Shown in pieces: positions 54,981 to 63,880 of a DNA stretch of 64,000 nucleotides (position 1 is the first letter of the stretch; every line of letters starts with the position of its first letter). Source of the stretch: Streptomyces europaeiscabiei. GTDB taxonomy: Bacteria > Actinomycetota > Actinomycetes > Streptomycetales > Streptomycetaceae. A model generated the notes under the pieces. The model searched no databases. It was not told the origin of the DNA and was given only the letters and a program-made list of their open reading frames with translations. A program made the translations under genes and the position numbers. The stretch lies in assembly GCF_036346855.1 (NCBI RefSeq), contig NZ_CP107841.1:5088001-5152000 (forward strand). Reading direction: 5' to 3'.

Positions 54981-56147
54981 TCACCCGTCCGTCCCCAGCA
55001 CCAACCCCGAGGTCGGTACCCCGGTCCCCGCGGTGACGAGCGCCCGCTCGGCGCCGGGAACCTGGTTCACGGAGGTGCCCCGCAGCTGCCGTACCGCCTC
55101 CGCGATGCCGTTCATCCCGTGCAGATACGCCTCGCCGAGCTGCCCGCCATGGGTGTTGAGCGGCAGCCGCTCCTCGGCGACGAAGTCCGCCGCCTCTCCC
55201 GGCCCGCAGAACCCGAACTCCTCCAGCTGCATCAGCACGAACGGCGTGAAGTGGTCGTACAGGATGCCCACGTCGATGTCGTCCGGCCGCAGCCCCGAGG
55301 TCCGCCGCAGCTGCCGGGCGACGACGCCCATCTCCGGCAGCCCGGTGAGATCGCTGTCGTAGAAGCCGGTCATCTGCTGCTGCGCCCGGCCCGCGCCCTG
55401 GGCGGCCGCCACGACCACGGCGGGCGGCTTCGGGAGATCCCGCGCGCGCTCCAGGGAGGTCACGACGAGCGCCTGGCCACCGTCCGTCTCCTGGCAGCAG
55501 TCCAGCAGCCGCAGCGGCTCGACGATCCAGCGCGACGCCGCGTGCTCGTCGAGGGTGATGGGGCGGTTGTGGAAGTACGCAGCCGGGTTCGTCGCCGCGT
55601 GTTTCCGGTCGACCACGGCCACGTGCCCGAACGCCTCGGGGGTCAGCCCATAGGCGTACAGGTAGCGCTGCGCCGCCATCGCCACCCAGGACGCGGGCGT
55701 GAGCAGCCCGAACGGCAGCGTCCAGCCCAGCGCCACGCCCTCCGCCGACGGCTCCCGGTGGCGTACGCCCGACCCGAACCGCCGCCCCGAGCGCTCGTTG
55801 AACGCCCGATAGCAGACCACGACCTCCGCCACACCGGTCGCGACCGCGAGCGCCGCCTGCTGCACCGTCGCGCACGCGGCGCCGCCGCCGTAGTGGACGC
55901 GCGAGAAGAAGGACAGCTCGCCGATGCCGGCCGCCTGCGCGACCGTGATCTCCGGGCTCGTGTCCATCGTGAACGTGACCATTCCGTCCACGTCCGCCGG
56001 GGCCAGCCCCGCGTCGTCGAGCGCCGCCCGCACCGCCTCCACGGCCAGCCGCAGCTCGCTGCGTCCCGAGTCCTTGGAGAAGTCGGTCGCGCCGATCCCG
56101 ACGATCGCGGCACGGCCGCCGAGCCGGTCCTTGGTTCGTACGCTCAT
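54981..56147 (-). CDS. Ltp2-type thiolase/aldolase
   Basis: 388 aa from ATG 56147. Thiolase fold of the lipid-transfer/SCP2-thiolase group: DRLGGRAAIVGIGATDFSKD, YGGGAACATVQQAALAVATG (position of the usual nucleophile lacks the standard Cys motif), LYDHFTPFVLMQLEEFGFCG, and LNTHGGQLGEAYLHGMNG with the HGG motif. In M. tuberculosis Ltp2 works as a retro-aldolase with ChsH1-ChsH2 to remove propionyl-CoA from a steroid side chain. The three genes are in the same order here with 4-bp overlaps. Confidence 0.88.
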   Translation of the reverse strand: MSVRTKDRLGGRAAIVGIGATDFSKDSGRSELRLAVEAVRAALDDAGLAPADVDGMVTFTMDTSPEITVAQAAGIGELSFFSRVHYGGGAACATVQQAALAVATGVAEVVVCYRAFNERSGRRFGSGVRHREPSAEGVALGWTLPFGLLTPASWVAMAAQRYLYAYGLTPEAFGHVAVVDRKHAATNPAAYFHNRPITLDEHAASRWIVEPLRLLDCCQETDGGQALVVTSLERARDLPKPPAVVVAAAQGAGRAQQQMTGFYDSDLTGLPEMGVVARQLRRTSGLRPDDIDVGILYDHFTPFVLMQLEEFGFCGPGEAADFVAEERLPLNTHGGQLGEAYLHGMNGIAEAVRQLRGTSVNQVPGAERALVTAGTGVPTSGLVLGTDG

Positions 56148-56650
56148 TCGACGTCCCCTGTCGTGCGGGCGGGGACGCTCCCGACCGCGTCCTCGACCGA
56201 CGACGATGCGGCGCCCTGTGCTTGTGCGTGTGCTTCTGCGTCCACGTCCACGTCCACGTCCACGTCCGGCAGCGTGACCGTGACCGTTCCGGTGACGTGT
56301 CTGCCGATGCCGTTCTCGCCGATGATCCTGACCGTGACCGTGCGGCCGTCGGCCGTCTCGACCGTGCCGGTCAACACCATCGTGTCGCCCGGGTAGTTGG
56401 GCGCGCCGAGCCTGATGGCCACCTTGCGAAGGACGGCAGCCGACCCGAAGTGGTCGGTGACATACCGCCCCACCAGCCCGTTCGTCGTCAGGATGTTCAT
56501 GAAGACATCCGGTGACCCGCGCCACCGCGCCAGCTCCGGATCGTGGTGCACGTCCTGGTAGTCGCGCGAGGCGATCGCCCCCGCGACGACGAGCGTGCGG
56601 GTGATCTCGATCTCCAGCGGCGCCAGCACGTCACCGGCCCGGGTCCTCAT
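56144..56650 (-). CDS. MaoC-like hydratase subunit (ChsH1-like)
   Basis: 168 aa from ATG 56650. Hot-dog MaoC fold: LEIEITRTLVVAGAIASRDY, QDVHHDPELARWRGSPDVFM with the D/H pair of the hydratase motif, and LGAPNYPGDTMVLTGTV. Asp/Val repeats follow (DVDVDVDVDAEA). It would supply the catalytic half of a heteromeric enoyl-CoA hydratase with the product of the preceding gene. Overlaps both neighbours by 4 bp. Confidence 0.87.
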   Translation of the reverse strand: MRTRAGDVLAPLEIEITRTLVVAGAIASRDYQDVHHDPELARWRGSPDVFMNILTTNGLVGRYVTDHFGSAAVLRKVAIRLGAPNYPGDTMVLTGTVETADGRTVTVRIIGENGIGRHVTGTVTVTLPDVDVDVDVDAEAHAQAQGAASSSVEDAVGSVPARTTGDVE

Positions 56651-57678
56651 ACGTGCGTCGCCTCCTCCTCCACTCGGAACACCGGCAACTCCAACCCCTC
56701 GTCGTAGCGCGCGAATTCGAGCCGTACGGACATTCCGATCCGTACCTTGTCGTACGGCACCCCGATGATGTTGCTGACGATCCGCACCCCTTCCGCCAGC
56801 TCGACCAGCCCGACGGCGTACGGCGGCTCGAAGGCGGGGAAGGGCGGGTGGTGCATGACGACGTAGGAGTAGACCGTGCCGTCGCCGCTCGCCTCGACCG
56901 TGTCCCACTCCGGCGAGCCGCAGGCGTTGCAGCCCGGCAGCCAGGGGAGGCGGAGTGTGGCGCAGTCGGAACAGCGCTGGATGAGAAGGCGGTGGAGCGC
57001 GACGCCTTCCCAGAACCCGGCGTTGTCACGGTTGACGACGGGGCGGGGGCGCTGCGGCTGTTGCTCCCGGGGCCGTTGTTCGCGAGGTTGCCCTTCCCGA
57101 GGTTGCCCTTCCCGAGGTTGCCGTTCCCGAGGTCGGGGCGCGCGCTCGCCGTGATCGTCGGCCGGGGCGCGCTTCCCTGGGACGTCGACCGGGGCGTACT
57201 TGAGGATCCGGAAGCGATGGGTGCCGACGAGTCCGTCGTCTCCCTCACCGACCCGCACGTCCATACGGGTCGTGACGAAGTGCCCCGTACCGAGCCTGGT
57301 GGTCTTCCGCTCCGACACCGACTCGATGACCGAGTCGAACGTGATCTGGTCCCCCGGCCGCAGCGCCCGCAGATACTCCTGCTCGCAGTCGGTGGCGACG
57401 ACGGAGGTGTAGCCGGCGCCATCGAGCAACGCGAGGAGTTCGTCGTACGCCGCCGAGCGGGTCTCATGCCCGCTCAGCCCGCCCATCGTCCACACCTGGA
57501 GCATGGTGGGCGGGGCGATCCCGTCCGGTCCGGTGTACGCGGGGTTGGTGTCCCCCATTGCCTCGCACCAGTGCCGGATCATCGGCGAGTTGACGGGATC
57601 CTTGCCACGGCCGCCGATGACGGCCGCCCTCCCCTCGTAGGCCTTGAGCCGTGCGGACAGGTCCTCGGTCACCGCCAC
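56647..57678 (-). CDS. MaoC/DUF35 fusion hydratase subunit (ChsH2-like)
   Basis: 343 aa from GTG 57678 (RBS GGAGGGGG). N-terminal MaoC-like half (~1-165, MIRHWCEAMGDTNPAY; PPTMLQVWTMGGLSGHETRS), a hinge of REGQP repeats (57089-57140 in DNA), and a C-terminal DUF35 OB-fold with rubredoxin-like zinc Cys in CSDCATLRLPWLPGCNACG. The DUF35 part docks the Ltp2 aldolase and channels the hydrated acyl-CoA. First gene of the three-gene operon. Confidence 0.9.
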   Translation of the reverse strand: MAVTEDLSARLKAYEGRAAVIGGRGKDPVNSPMIRHWCEAMGDTNPAYTGPDGIAPPTMLQVWTMGGLSGHETRSAAYDELLALLDGAGYTSVVATDCEQEYLRALRPGDQITFDSVIESVSERKTTRLGTGHFVTTRMDVRVGEGDDGLVGTHRFRILKYAPVDVPGKRAPADDHGERAPRPRERQPREGQPREGQPREQRPREQQPQRPRPVVNRDNAGFWEGVALHRLLIQRCSDCATLRLPWLPGCNACGSPEWDTVEASGDGTVYSYVVMHHPPFPAFEPPYAVGLVELAEGVRIVSNIIGVPYDKVRIGMSVRLEFARYDEGLELPVFRVEEEATHV

Positions 57679-57787
57679 CGTTCCCCCTCCGAAGATTTCT
57701 GACTACCCGTCAGATTGAAGGAACTGATGCCGGAACTGTCAAGGTTGCCGAGGCACCCCGTACGCATACGCGCGAGATCACCGAAAA

Positions 57788-57825
57788 CGCCTGTGCGGCG
57801 GTGCCGAAGCACCGCCGCACAGGCG
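57788..57825. terminator. Strong bidirectional hairpin
   Basis: CGCCTGTGCGGCGGTGC/GCACCGCCGCACAGGCG with CGAA tetraloop, 17-bp stem, in the gap between the ChsH2-like start and the secreted-protein stop. Confidence 0.85.
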
Positions 57826-57942
57826 TGTCACACCCCACAAACATGTCCCACACGTCCCACACCCGAGGGTCGGACCCCGGGGCCTCAGGGCCGGGCGACC
57901 TCATCCGCCCACCCTCGGACCCCTGGCCCGCCCTCGATCGGC

Positions 57943-58248
57943 TCACCAGAGGTCGGCGAAGCCGACGACGGCGTTCTTCTGGTCCACGGCCGTGAAGCCG
58001 GAGCCGTCGACCTGCGCGGTGTTGTTCTGGTTCGAGGCACCCGAGCCGTTCGCCTGCTGCTGCGAGGTCGACGAGTTGCCGTTGTTGTCACGGCCGACAC
58101 CGCTGCCGACGATGTTCGCCACGCCGGCGTTCGACGAGTCGTCCGCGAAGGAGCCGTTGTCGGCCGCCGCCACGCCGGTGAAGAGGGCAGCGGCGAGCGG
58201 GAGCGCCGAGACGGCGGCGAGAAGGCGGGCGGTATGGCTGCTTGCCAT
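57943..58248 (-). CDS. Secreted Asn/Ser/Gln-rich small protein
   Basis: 101 aa from ATG 58248 (GGAGGAA spaced 8 bases; ATG 58254 is too near). Signal peptide MASSHTARLLAAVSALPLAA then ALFTGVAAA, mature domain DNGSFADDSSNAGVANIVGS, NSSTSQQQANGSGASNQNNT, ending NAVVGFADLW. No Cys. The composition is like small Streptomyces surface proteins (chaplin/rodlin class) but lacks chaplin and rodlin motifs. Function unknown; amyloid-like or hyphal-surface role is a guess. Confidence 0.78.
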   Translation of the reverse strand: MASSHTARLLAAVSALPLAAALFTGVAAADNGSFADDSSNAGVANIVGSGVGRDNNGNSSTSQQQANGSGASNQNNTAQVDGSGFTAVDQKNAVVGFADLW

Positions 58249-58601
58249 GTGCATTTCCTCCAGGGCTTTCACACAAGTACGGGTTGCCCCGAGGCAGTTG
58301 GCCGACCGCCTCGCTGCTGGTCTTCGACGTCGCGAAGCAAGAGTTGCCCACCGAATCCCCGGCGAACCACCGCGGAAGCTCTCATTCCCCCTGAAGCGTG
58401 ATGACAAGTCGATAAACCCCTTTGGATCAAGGAACTCCCAGCTCAGCCGCGATAAGCCCAGCCAGCGGCAGCAAGATCAGGTGAGACAAGGGGCGAAGCG
58501 TTCCGGCACGTTTCCAACCAACCCGCGAACAGACCCTCGACGGCCGAAAGCACACCCCGAACCCCCTTCCCTTTATCGAACACGCGTACGAACATGGAGG
58601 C
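58249..58601. other. Intergenic with divergent promoters
   Basis: 353 bases, no gene. The stretch 58385-58440 is AT-richer and probably carries the promoters of the secreted-protein gene and the prim-pol gene. Confidence 0.4.
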
Positions 58602-59462
58602 ATGGCCACCACAGACCGGCAGACCGGCACCCTGGCCCTGGCACACGCCCTCTCCGCCGCCGAACGTGGACTGGCGGTGATCCCCCTCTCCCGCGCGAAG
58701 CTCCCGGCCCTGCGCTCCCCCCACCGTGACGAGCCCACGCCCCGCCCCTGTCACGGCGAGTGCGGCCGCTTCGGCCACGGCGTCCACGACGCCTCCACCG
58801 ACCCCCGCCGCGTCCGCGAACTCTTCGCCGCCGCCCCCTGGGCCACCGGCTACGGCATCGCCTGCGGCCTCCGCCCCCACCATCTGATCGGCGTCGACCT
58901 CGACACGAAATCCGGTACGGACTCCTCGGCGGCCCTGCGCGAACTGGCCCTGCGCCACCTCTTCACGATCCCCGAGACGGTCGTCGTACTGACCCCCAGC
59001 GGCGGACGCCACCTCTGGCTCACCGGCCCGCCCGACGTCGTCGTCCCCAACTCCGCCAGCCGACTCGCCCCCGGCATCGACATCCGCGGCGCCGGCGGCT
59101 ATCTCGTCGGCCCCGGCTCCCGCACCGACCACGGCGTCTACGGCACGGCCCCCGGCACCTCCCACCTCCCCCCGGCCCCCTGCCCACCGGCCCTGCTCCG
59201 CCTCCTGCTGCCACCGGCCCGCACGAACCCCTCGGGCTCGACCGGCGGCCACGGCCACGGCCTGGTCCACTTCGTCCTGACCGCCCAGGAGGGCCAACGC
59301 AACACTCGCCTCTTCTGGGCCGCTTGCCGCGCGTACGAGAACGGCCTCGGCCCCGACCTCACGAACGCGCTGGTCGAGGCAGCCGTACGCACCGGCCTCA
59401 CGGAACGGGAGGCCCGGTCGACGGTGGCTTCGGCGGCACGGATGTCGGGCCGGGGGGCGTGA
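58602..59462 (+). CDS. Bifunctional primase/polymerase (prim-pol) N-terminal domain protein
   Basis: 286 aa. AEP-type prim-pol: GLAVIPLSRAKLPALRSPHR, catalytic IGVDLDTKSG (DxD), TPSGGRHLWLTGP, and GIDIRGAGGYLVGPGSRT. A Cys/His patch (PCHGECGRFGHGVHD) sits early. The helicase half found in plasmid and phage primases is missing; a short helical tail (REARSTVASAARMSG) ends it. Free-standing prim-pol proteins are common on Streptomyces chromosomes. Lesion-bypass priming is possible; plasmid origin is an alternative. Confidence 0.87.
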   Translation: MATTDRQTGTLALAHALSAAERGLAVIPLSRAKLPALRSPHRDEPTPRPCHGECGRFGHGVHDASTDPRRVRELFAAAPWATGYGIACGLRPHHLIGVDLDTKSGTDSSAALRELALRHLFTIPETVVVLTPSGGRHLWLTGPPDVVVPNSASRLAPGIDIRGAGGYLVGPGSRTDHGVYGTAPGTSHLPPAPCPPALLRLLLPPARTNPSGSTGGHGHGLVHFVLTAQEGQRNTRLFWAACRAYENGLGPDLTNALVEAAVRTGLTEREARSTVASAARMSGRGA

Positions 59463-59491
59463 GGCCGAGGCCCGCCCCTCACACGGACGAC

Positions 59492-59523
59492 CGGCCGGCG
59501 CCCGCGTTTCCGGGCGCCGGCCG
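59492..59523 (+). terminator. Terminator after prim-pol gene
   Basis: CGGCCGGCGCCCG/CGGGCGCCGGCCG with loop CGTTTC. Confidence 0.85.
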
Positions 59524-59759
59524 TGGGAGCTGGCTCGCGGACCGTCATGGCGGATCGGGCTGGGCCGGTCGTCGACTGGTCGTGCACCGGTCACGGAGAC
59601 CACCGCCGACGAGCACGCCACGCCGCGCCACGCCACGTCTCGGAACCCGCTGTCGTGCCCTACCTGAACCGTGGCGCGATCGTCGACCGAGGACGAGGAC
59701 GAGGACGAGGACGAGTTGGACTGACGGATCCCGCAGGCCGCGGCGTCACCACGGCACCC
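59524..59759. other. Intergenic with GAGGAC array
   Basis: No gene supported. 59688-59714 is a short tandem array of GAGGAC. It lies between convergent genes. Confidence 0.4.
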
Positions 59760-59969
59760 CTACCGGGGCGGGTCCTCGCGGCCGGGGTCGCCCTGCCCTC
59801 TCTGCTCCGAGCCCATCTGCCGCCTGAGCCTCTCCTGCGCGGAGTCGACCTGACCGCTGTACTTCCCCTGCGTCCTGTCGTCGGCGTAGTCGCCTGCCTT
59901 GTCGACGCCCTGCCCGGCCTTGTCCTCATGGCCCTTCAGCATCTGCTTGAGCTTGTCCATCACAGACAT
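59760..59969 (-). CDS. MT0933/Rv0909-type small protein (antitoxin-like)
   Basis: 69 aa, highly charged: MSVMDKLKQMLKGHEDKAGQ, GVDKAGDYADDRTQGKYSGQ. It matches the actinobacterial MT0933_antitox family as I recall it, and is CsbD-like in composition. No toxin gene is next to it, so a general stress or DNA-associated role is as likely as antitoxin. Good RBS (GGAAGGAGCC). Confidence 0.82.
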   Translation of the reverse strand: MSVMDKLKQMLKGHEDKAGQGVDKAGDYADDRTQGKYSGQVDSAQERLRRQMGSEQRGQGDPGREDPPR

Positions 59970-60161
59970 GGCGGCTCCTTCCGCTGGCTAAACCGTCCCC
60001 ACCAGAATCAGCGCCCCTCCCACAGACCGCATCTCGTAGCCCCGCCGAACACGACAAAGGCCACCCCACAACACCCACGAACAGCGATGCCGACCACGCC
60101 CAGAGACGAACACCGACACCGGCCCGCACCACCGTCAACTCACCCCACCAGCCGTCAACAC

Positions 60162-60198
60162 AACGACCCCTGACCGTCTTGCCTGGTCAGGGGTCGTT
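60162..60198 (-). terminator. Terminator after tRNA-Ser(TGA)
   Basis: AACGACCCCTGACC/GGTCAGGGGTCGTT, 14-bp stem, 8 bases from the tRNA 3' end. Confidence 0.9.
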
Positions 60199-60206
60199 GC
60201 ACTTGC

Positions 60207-60290
60207 GGTGGGTGTGGGATTTGAACCCACGGTGACTCGCGCCACGACGGTTTTCAAGACCGTTCCCTTAGGCCGCTCGGGCAACCCACC
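60207..60290 (-). tRNA. tRNA-Ser(TGA)
   Basis: 84 nt, class II. Acceptor GGTGGGT/ACCCACC, discriminator G, anticodon stem ACGGT/ACCGT around CTTGAAA (TGA), long variable arm, T-arm GTGGGTTCAAATCCCAC. Third serine tRNA in the window. Confidence 0.97.
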
Positions 60291-60419
60291 TACGCCCCTG
60301 CCCACCAGGGACGGAGCGGCTACAGACTACCGGCTGCGGTCATGATCATGGGATGGCGGTCCGCAACAGGTCCACGGTGGCGCGGTGACCGGCTACAACT
60401 GTGGTCGAGGGAGGGGCCC

Positions 60420-60923
60420 ATGAAGCCGGAGACCGTGATTTCTGTGTCGGCGACCGTGATCGCACTCGCTTCGCTCTGGGTGAGTTTCACGGAATCGCGA
60501 AGCATCCGGTCGCACAATCGTCAGTCGGTGAGACCGCTCCTGCAGATCCGGCGGGTGCTGAACTTCGAAGGGACGAGGACGGGGATCCAGCTCGTCAACG
60601 CCGGTCTCGGTCCGGCCATAGTCACCACCAGCGTCGTACGGGTGGACGGCGAAGTGGTGGGTGAGTGGGACCTGAGGACCTACAGGCGCCTGACGCAGGG
60701 GCACTCGCTCCACCCGAAGGTGTCGACGCTGCAGCCAGGTGTCCCCGTGCTCGCCGGCCAAGTCGTGCACCTGCTGTTCTTCGACGACTTCGACCGCGCT
60801 GAGCACGCCTGGTTCTGGACGCTCGTCAGCGAGCGCCTGATGGTCGAGATCTTCTACGAGTCGATGTACGGAGGCGAGAACTTCAGGGCCGTGTTGATTC
60901 CGCCCTGGGAGACCCCGACCTGA
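60420..60923 (+). CDS. N-anchored hypothetical protein
   Basis: 167 aa from ATG 60420 (RBS GAGGGAGG). One membrane helix at ~5-25 (TVISVSATVIALASLWVSFT), then a soluble beta-rich domain: RPLLQIRRVLNFEGTRTGIQ, NAGLGPAIVTTSVVRVDGEV, and VEIFYESMYGGENFRAVLIP. This is the pattern of a widely spread bacterial membrane-linked domain of unknown role. The gene is flanked by a tRNA and a terminator and seems monocistronic. Confidence 0.72.
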   Translation: MKPETVISVSATVIALASLWVSFTESRSIRSHNRQSVRPLLQIRRVLNFEGTRTGIQLVNAGLGPAIVTTSVVRVDGEVVGEWDLRTYRRLTQGHSLHPKVSTLQPGVPVLAGQVVHLLFFDDFDRAEHAWFWTLVSERLMVEIFYESMYGGENFRAVLIPPWETPT

Positions 60924-61002
60924 TGGCCACGGTGGCGCTGCCCACCGAGGAGCCGATGGGCTGCCGACATGCCGACCCGCCCCAATTCTCAGATGCCGAC
61001 CC

Positions 61003-61041
61003 GTCCCCGTCCCCCCGAGAAGAGGCTGAGGGGACGGGGAC
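61003..61041. terminator. Terminator between hypothetical gene and protease
   Basis: GTCCCCGTCCCC/GGGGACGGGGAC, 12-bp stem, shared by convergent genes. Confidence 0.85.
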
Positions 61042-61076
61042 AGCGGAGCGGCGGTGGGGCTGCGGGGAGGGCGGGG

Positions 61077-62819
61077 TCAGCTGTCGCCCTGGCGTTCGCC
61101 GAGGGTGACGTCCGCCGTGCGGGTCTTGCCGTCGCGGGTGTAGGTCAGGGTGACCTTGTCACCGGGGAGGTGGGTCCAGATCTCGCCGATGAGGGTGGGG
61201 CCGCTGTCGATGACGTGGTCGTCGAGCTTGGTGATCACGTCGCCGGGCTTGAGGCCGGCCTTGGCGGCGGGGCCGCCCGCGGTGATGGAGTCCGCGCCGC
61301 CCTCACCCGAATCCGTGATCTTCGCTCCGCCCGTGCCCTCCTCCAGGGAGACCGATGCGCCGATCACCGGGTACACCGGCTTGCCCGTCCTGATCAGCTG
61401 CTGGGCCACGTTCTTGGCCTGGTTGATCGGGATGGCGAAGCCGAGGCCGATGGAGCCCGCCTGGCCGGAGCCGAAGCTGCCGTTGCTGGCGGACTGGATG
61501 GCCGAGTTGATGCCGATGACATTGCCGCGGGCGTCGAGGAGGGGGCCGCCGGAGTTGCCCGGGTTGATGGACGCGTCGGTCTGCAGGGCGCTCATGTAGG
61601 AGGCCTTGCTGCCGGAGGAGCCGTCGCTGGAGGCCACCGGGCGGTTCTTGGCGCTGATGATGCCCGTCGTGACCGTGTTGGAGAGGCCGAAGGGCGCGCC
61701 GATCGCGATCGTCGAGTCGCCCACCGCGACCTTGTCGGAGTCGCCGAGCGTCAGCGGCTGCAGGTTCGGCGGGGCGTTCTTCAGCTTGATGACCGCCACG
61801 TCGTAGCCCTGCGCGTGGCCGACGACCTCGGCGTCGTACTTCTTGCCGTCCGGGAAGCTGGCCGTCACCTTGCCGCCGTCGACGGCCTCCGCCACCACGT
61901 GGTTGTTGGTGACGATGTGGCCTTCCTTGTCGAACACGAAGCCGGTGCCCGTGCCGCCGTCGCCGTCGCCGTTCGACGCCTCGATGGTGACCGTGCTCGG
62001 CAGCGCGGAGGAGGCCACGGCGGCGACCGTACCGGCCGCGCGCTTGACGTCTCCGCCGTTCTGGGAGGCCGAGATGGTCGTGGAACCGGTGGAGTTGTCG
62101 TTGCGGTCGGCCAGCGTGTAGCCGATGCCGCCGCCGACCCCGCCCGCGACCAGCGCGGCCACGAGGATCGCGGCGATCAGACCGCCCCGCTTGTTGCCCG
62201 CCGGCTTGGGGGCCGGCTGCTGCGTCTGCTGCCACGAGGAGCCCCAGCCGCCGTCGCCGGGGCCACCGGAAGCGCCGGGGCCACCGGCTCCTCCGGCCGC
62301 GCCCGCGTCGCCGTACGCGCCGGCGCCCGCGTACGCGCCGGTGCCGTTGTCCGCGTACGACGGGACGGCGGGCGGTGCCGGAGGCGGCCAGGCGGCGTCG
62401 GGCGCGGAGGATCCGGCGCCACCGGGAGCCTGTCCGTAACCCCCGCCGGGCGCCTGGCCCATGCCGTATCCCTGCCCCTGGCCCGCGGCCGCCGCGTATC
62501 CGGGTGCCCCGGCGGACACCAGCTCCGGGTGCGGCTGGTGGGCCGTCGGCTGCTGTGCCGTCGGCTGCTCCGTGTGCGGAACCCGCGGCTGCACCGCGGT
62601 CGCGCCCGTCTCCGGGGCCGTCGGCGGGACCGGCGGGAGCTGGGTCGTCGGCGCGTTGTCGGCGGTCGTTCCGGCCGGGGTCGCCGGGGCGGTGGACTCC
62701 GCCGGGGCCGCGCTCGGCTCGTGCGCCGGGGCCGGCGCGGAGGCAGCGGGAGTTTCCACCGGCACGGGAGGTGCGGACGGGGCCGGGGGTACCGCGGTGC
62801 CCTCGTTCTCGGTGCTCAC
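61077..62819 (-). CDS. HtrA/DegP-like membrane serine protease with PDZ domain
   Basis: 580 aa from GTG 62819 (GGAGAAAAG). A ~208-residue Pro/Ala/Gly cytoplasmic tail, one membrane helix (~211-235, GGLIAAILVAALVAGGVGGG), trypsin-like domain with H307 (TNNHVV), D340 (YDVAVIKL) and S423 (NPGNSGGPLL), then one PDZ domain (~470-575, GLKPGDVITKLDDHVI). Extracytoplasmic quality-control protease of the actinobacterial PepD/HtrA type. All three catalytic residues are in place. The disordered N-terminus is unusually long. A two-component regulator is not nearby. Confidence 0.93.
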   Translation of the reverse strand: MSTENEGTAVPPAPSAPPVPVETPAASAPAPAHEPSAAPAESTAPATPAGTTADNAPTTQLPPVPPTAPETGATAVQPRVPHTEQPTAQQPTAHQPHPELVSAGAPGYAAAAGQGQGYGMGQAPGGGYGQAPGGAGSSAPDAAWPPPAPPAVPSYADNGTGAYAGAGAYGDAGAAGGAGGPGASGGPGDGGWGSSWQQTQQPAPKPAGNKRGGLIAAILVAALVAGGVGGGIGYTLADRNDNSTGSTTISASQNGGDVKRAAGTVAAVASSALPSTVTIEASNGDGDGGTGTGFVFDKEGHIVTNNHVVAEAVDGGKVTASFPDGKKYDAEVVGHAQGYDVAVIKLKNAPPNLQPLTLGDSDKVAVGDSTIAIGAPFGLSNTVTTGIISAKNRPVASSDGSSGSKASYMSALQTDASINPGNSGGPLLDARGNVIGINSAIQSASNGSFGSGQAGSIGLGFAIPINQAKNVAQQLIRTGKPVYPVIGASVSLEEGTGGAKITDSGEGGADSITAGGPAAKAGLKPGDVITKLDDHVIDSGPTLIGEIWTHLPGDKVTLTYTRDGKTRTADVTLGERQGDS

Positions 62820-63070
62820 AGCTTTTCTCCTCGGTCCACGGCTTCACCTTGTCGGCGGTCGACTGTTCTTGGTCGCACATCGGGCTGTGCAGTTTTGTAT
62901 GAGGTCAGCTTTTCCCACGAGCCGTCAGGGCACCATAAGCGGTGCCTGTGGGTCCGGGACCATCCTTTATATAGGACCTATTGGACTAATGGTGCATACT
63001 GTGCGTACGAACCCGGTCGTCCACGGTCACCACCCCCACGCGTACCCCGTCACGGTGGCACCATGACGCG
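62820..63070. other. Divergent promoter region, AT-rich centre
   Basis: 251 bases. 62965-63000 contains TTTATATAGGACCTATTGGA, the most AT-rich spot of the right arm, and probably bears the promoters of the protease and the diesterase. Confidence 0.5.
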
Positions 63071-63880
63071 GTGACCCACGTACGACAGCTCCCGATTCAG
63101 GTCGTTGCCCACCGGGGAGCCTCCGAGGCGGCCCCCGAGCACACCCTGGCCGCGTACAAGAAGGCGATCGAGGACGGCGCGGACGCCCTCGAATGCGATG
63201 TCCGACTGACGGCTGACGGCCACCTCGTCTGCGTTCACGACCGACGCGTCAACCGTACGTCGAACGGCCGGGGCGCGGTCTCCGCGCTGGAGCTCGCCGA
63301 CCTGGCCGCCCTGGACTTCGGCTCCTGGAAGAGCGGCGACGAGGCCCCCGACTGGGAGGTCACCCCCGAGGACCGGGCGGACACCTCCGTCCTCACCCTT
63401 GAACGTCTGCTCGAACTCGTGGCCGACGCGGGGCGCCGGGTGGAGCTGGCCATCGAGACCAAACACCCCACACGCTGGGCGGGCCAGGTCGAGGAGCGGC
63501 TGCTGGTCCTGCTGAAGCGGTTCGGCCTGGACGCTCCGGAGACGGCCGCCGAATCGCCGGTACGGATCATGAGCTTCTCGGCGCGCTCGCTGCACCGCGT
63601 CCGCGCCGCGTCCCCGACGCTGCCGACGGTCTATCTGATGCAGTTCGTCTCGCCCCGGCTGCGCGACGGGCGGCTGCCGAGCGGCGTCCGGATCGCGGGC
63701 CCCTCGATCCGGATCGTGCGCAACCACCCCGCGTACATCGAGCGCCTGAAGAGCGCGGGACACCAGGTGCACGTGTGGACCGTGAACGAGCCCGAGGACG
63801 TCGACCTCTGTGTCGAGTTGGGCATCGACGCCATCATCACCAACCGCCCCCGCGCGGTGCTCCACCAACTCAGCCGCTGA
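63071..63880 (+). CDS. Glycerophosphodiester phosphodiesterase
   Basis: 269 aa from GTG 63071. GDPD TIM barrel: H14-R15-G (VVAHRGASEAAPEHT), E41/D43 (LECDVRLTADG), H56 (VHDRRVNRTS), E and K in ELAIETKHPT, and VHVWTVNEPEDVDLCVELGI near the C-terminus. Hydrolyses glycerophosphodiesters to glycerol-3-phosphate and alcohol. No signal peptide, so cytoplasmic, unlike GlpQ. It has the usual family length. Confidence 0.95.
   Translation: MTHVRQLPIQVVAHRGASEAAPEHTLAAYKKAIEDGADALECDVRLTADGHLVCVHDRRVNRTSNGRGAVSALELADLAALDFGSWKSGDEAPDWEVTPEDRADTSVLTLERLLELVADAGRRVELAIETKHPTRWAGQVEERLLVLLKRFGLDAPETAAESPVRIMSFSARSLHRVRAASPTLPTVYLMQFVSPRLRDGRLPSGVRIAGPSIRIVRNHPAYIERLKSAGHQVHVWTVNEPEDVDLCVELGIDAIITNRPRAVLHQLSR

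Noticed and set aside
58602..59462. Prim-pol gene as evidence of a second integrated element
   Set aside because: No integrase, att repeat or plasmid genes nearby, although tRNA-Ser(TGA) is only 0.8 kb away.
59760..59969. Toxin-antitoxin module around the MT0933-like protein
   Set aside because: No second small gene adjacent; the 5' neighbour is a tRNA and the 3' neighbour a prim-pol gene.
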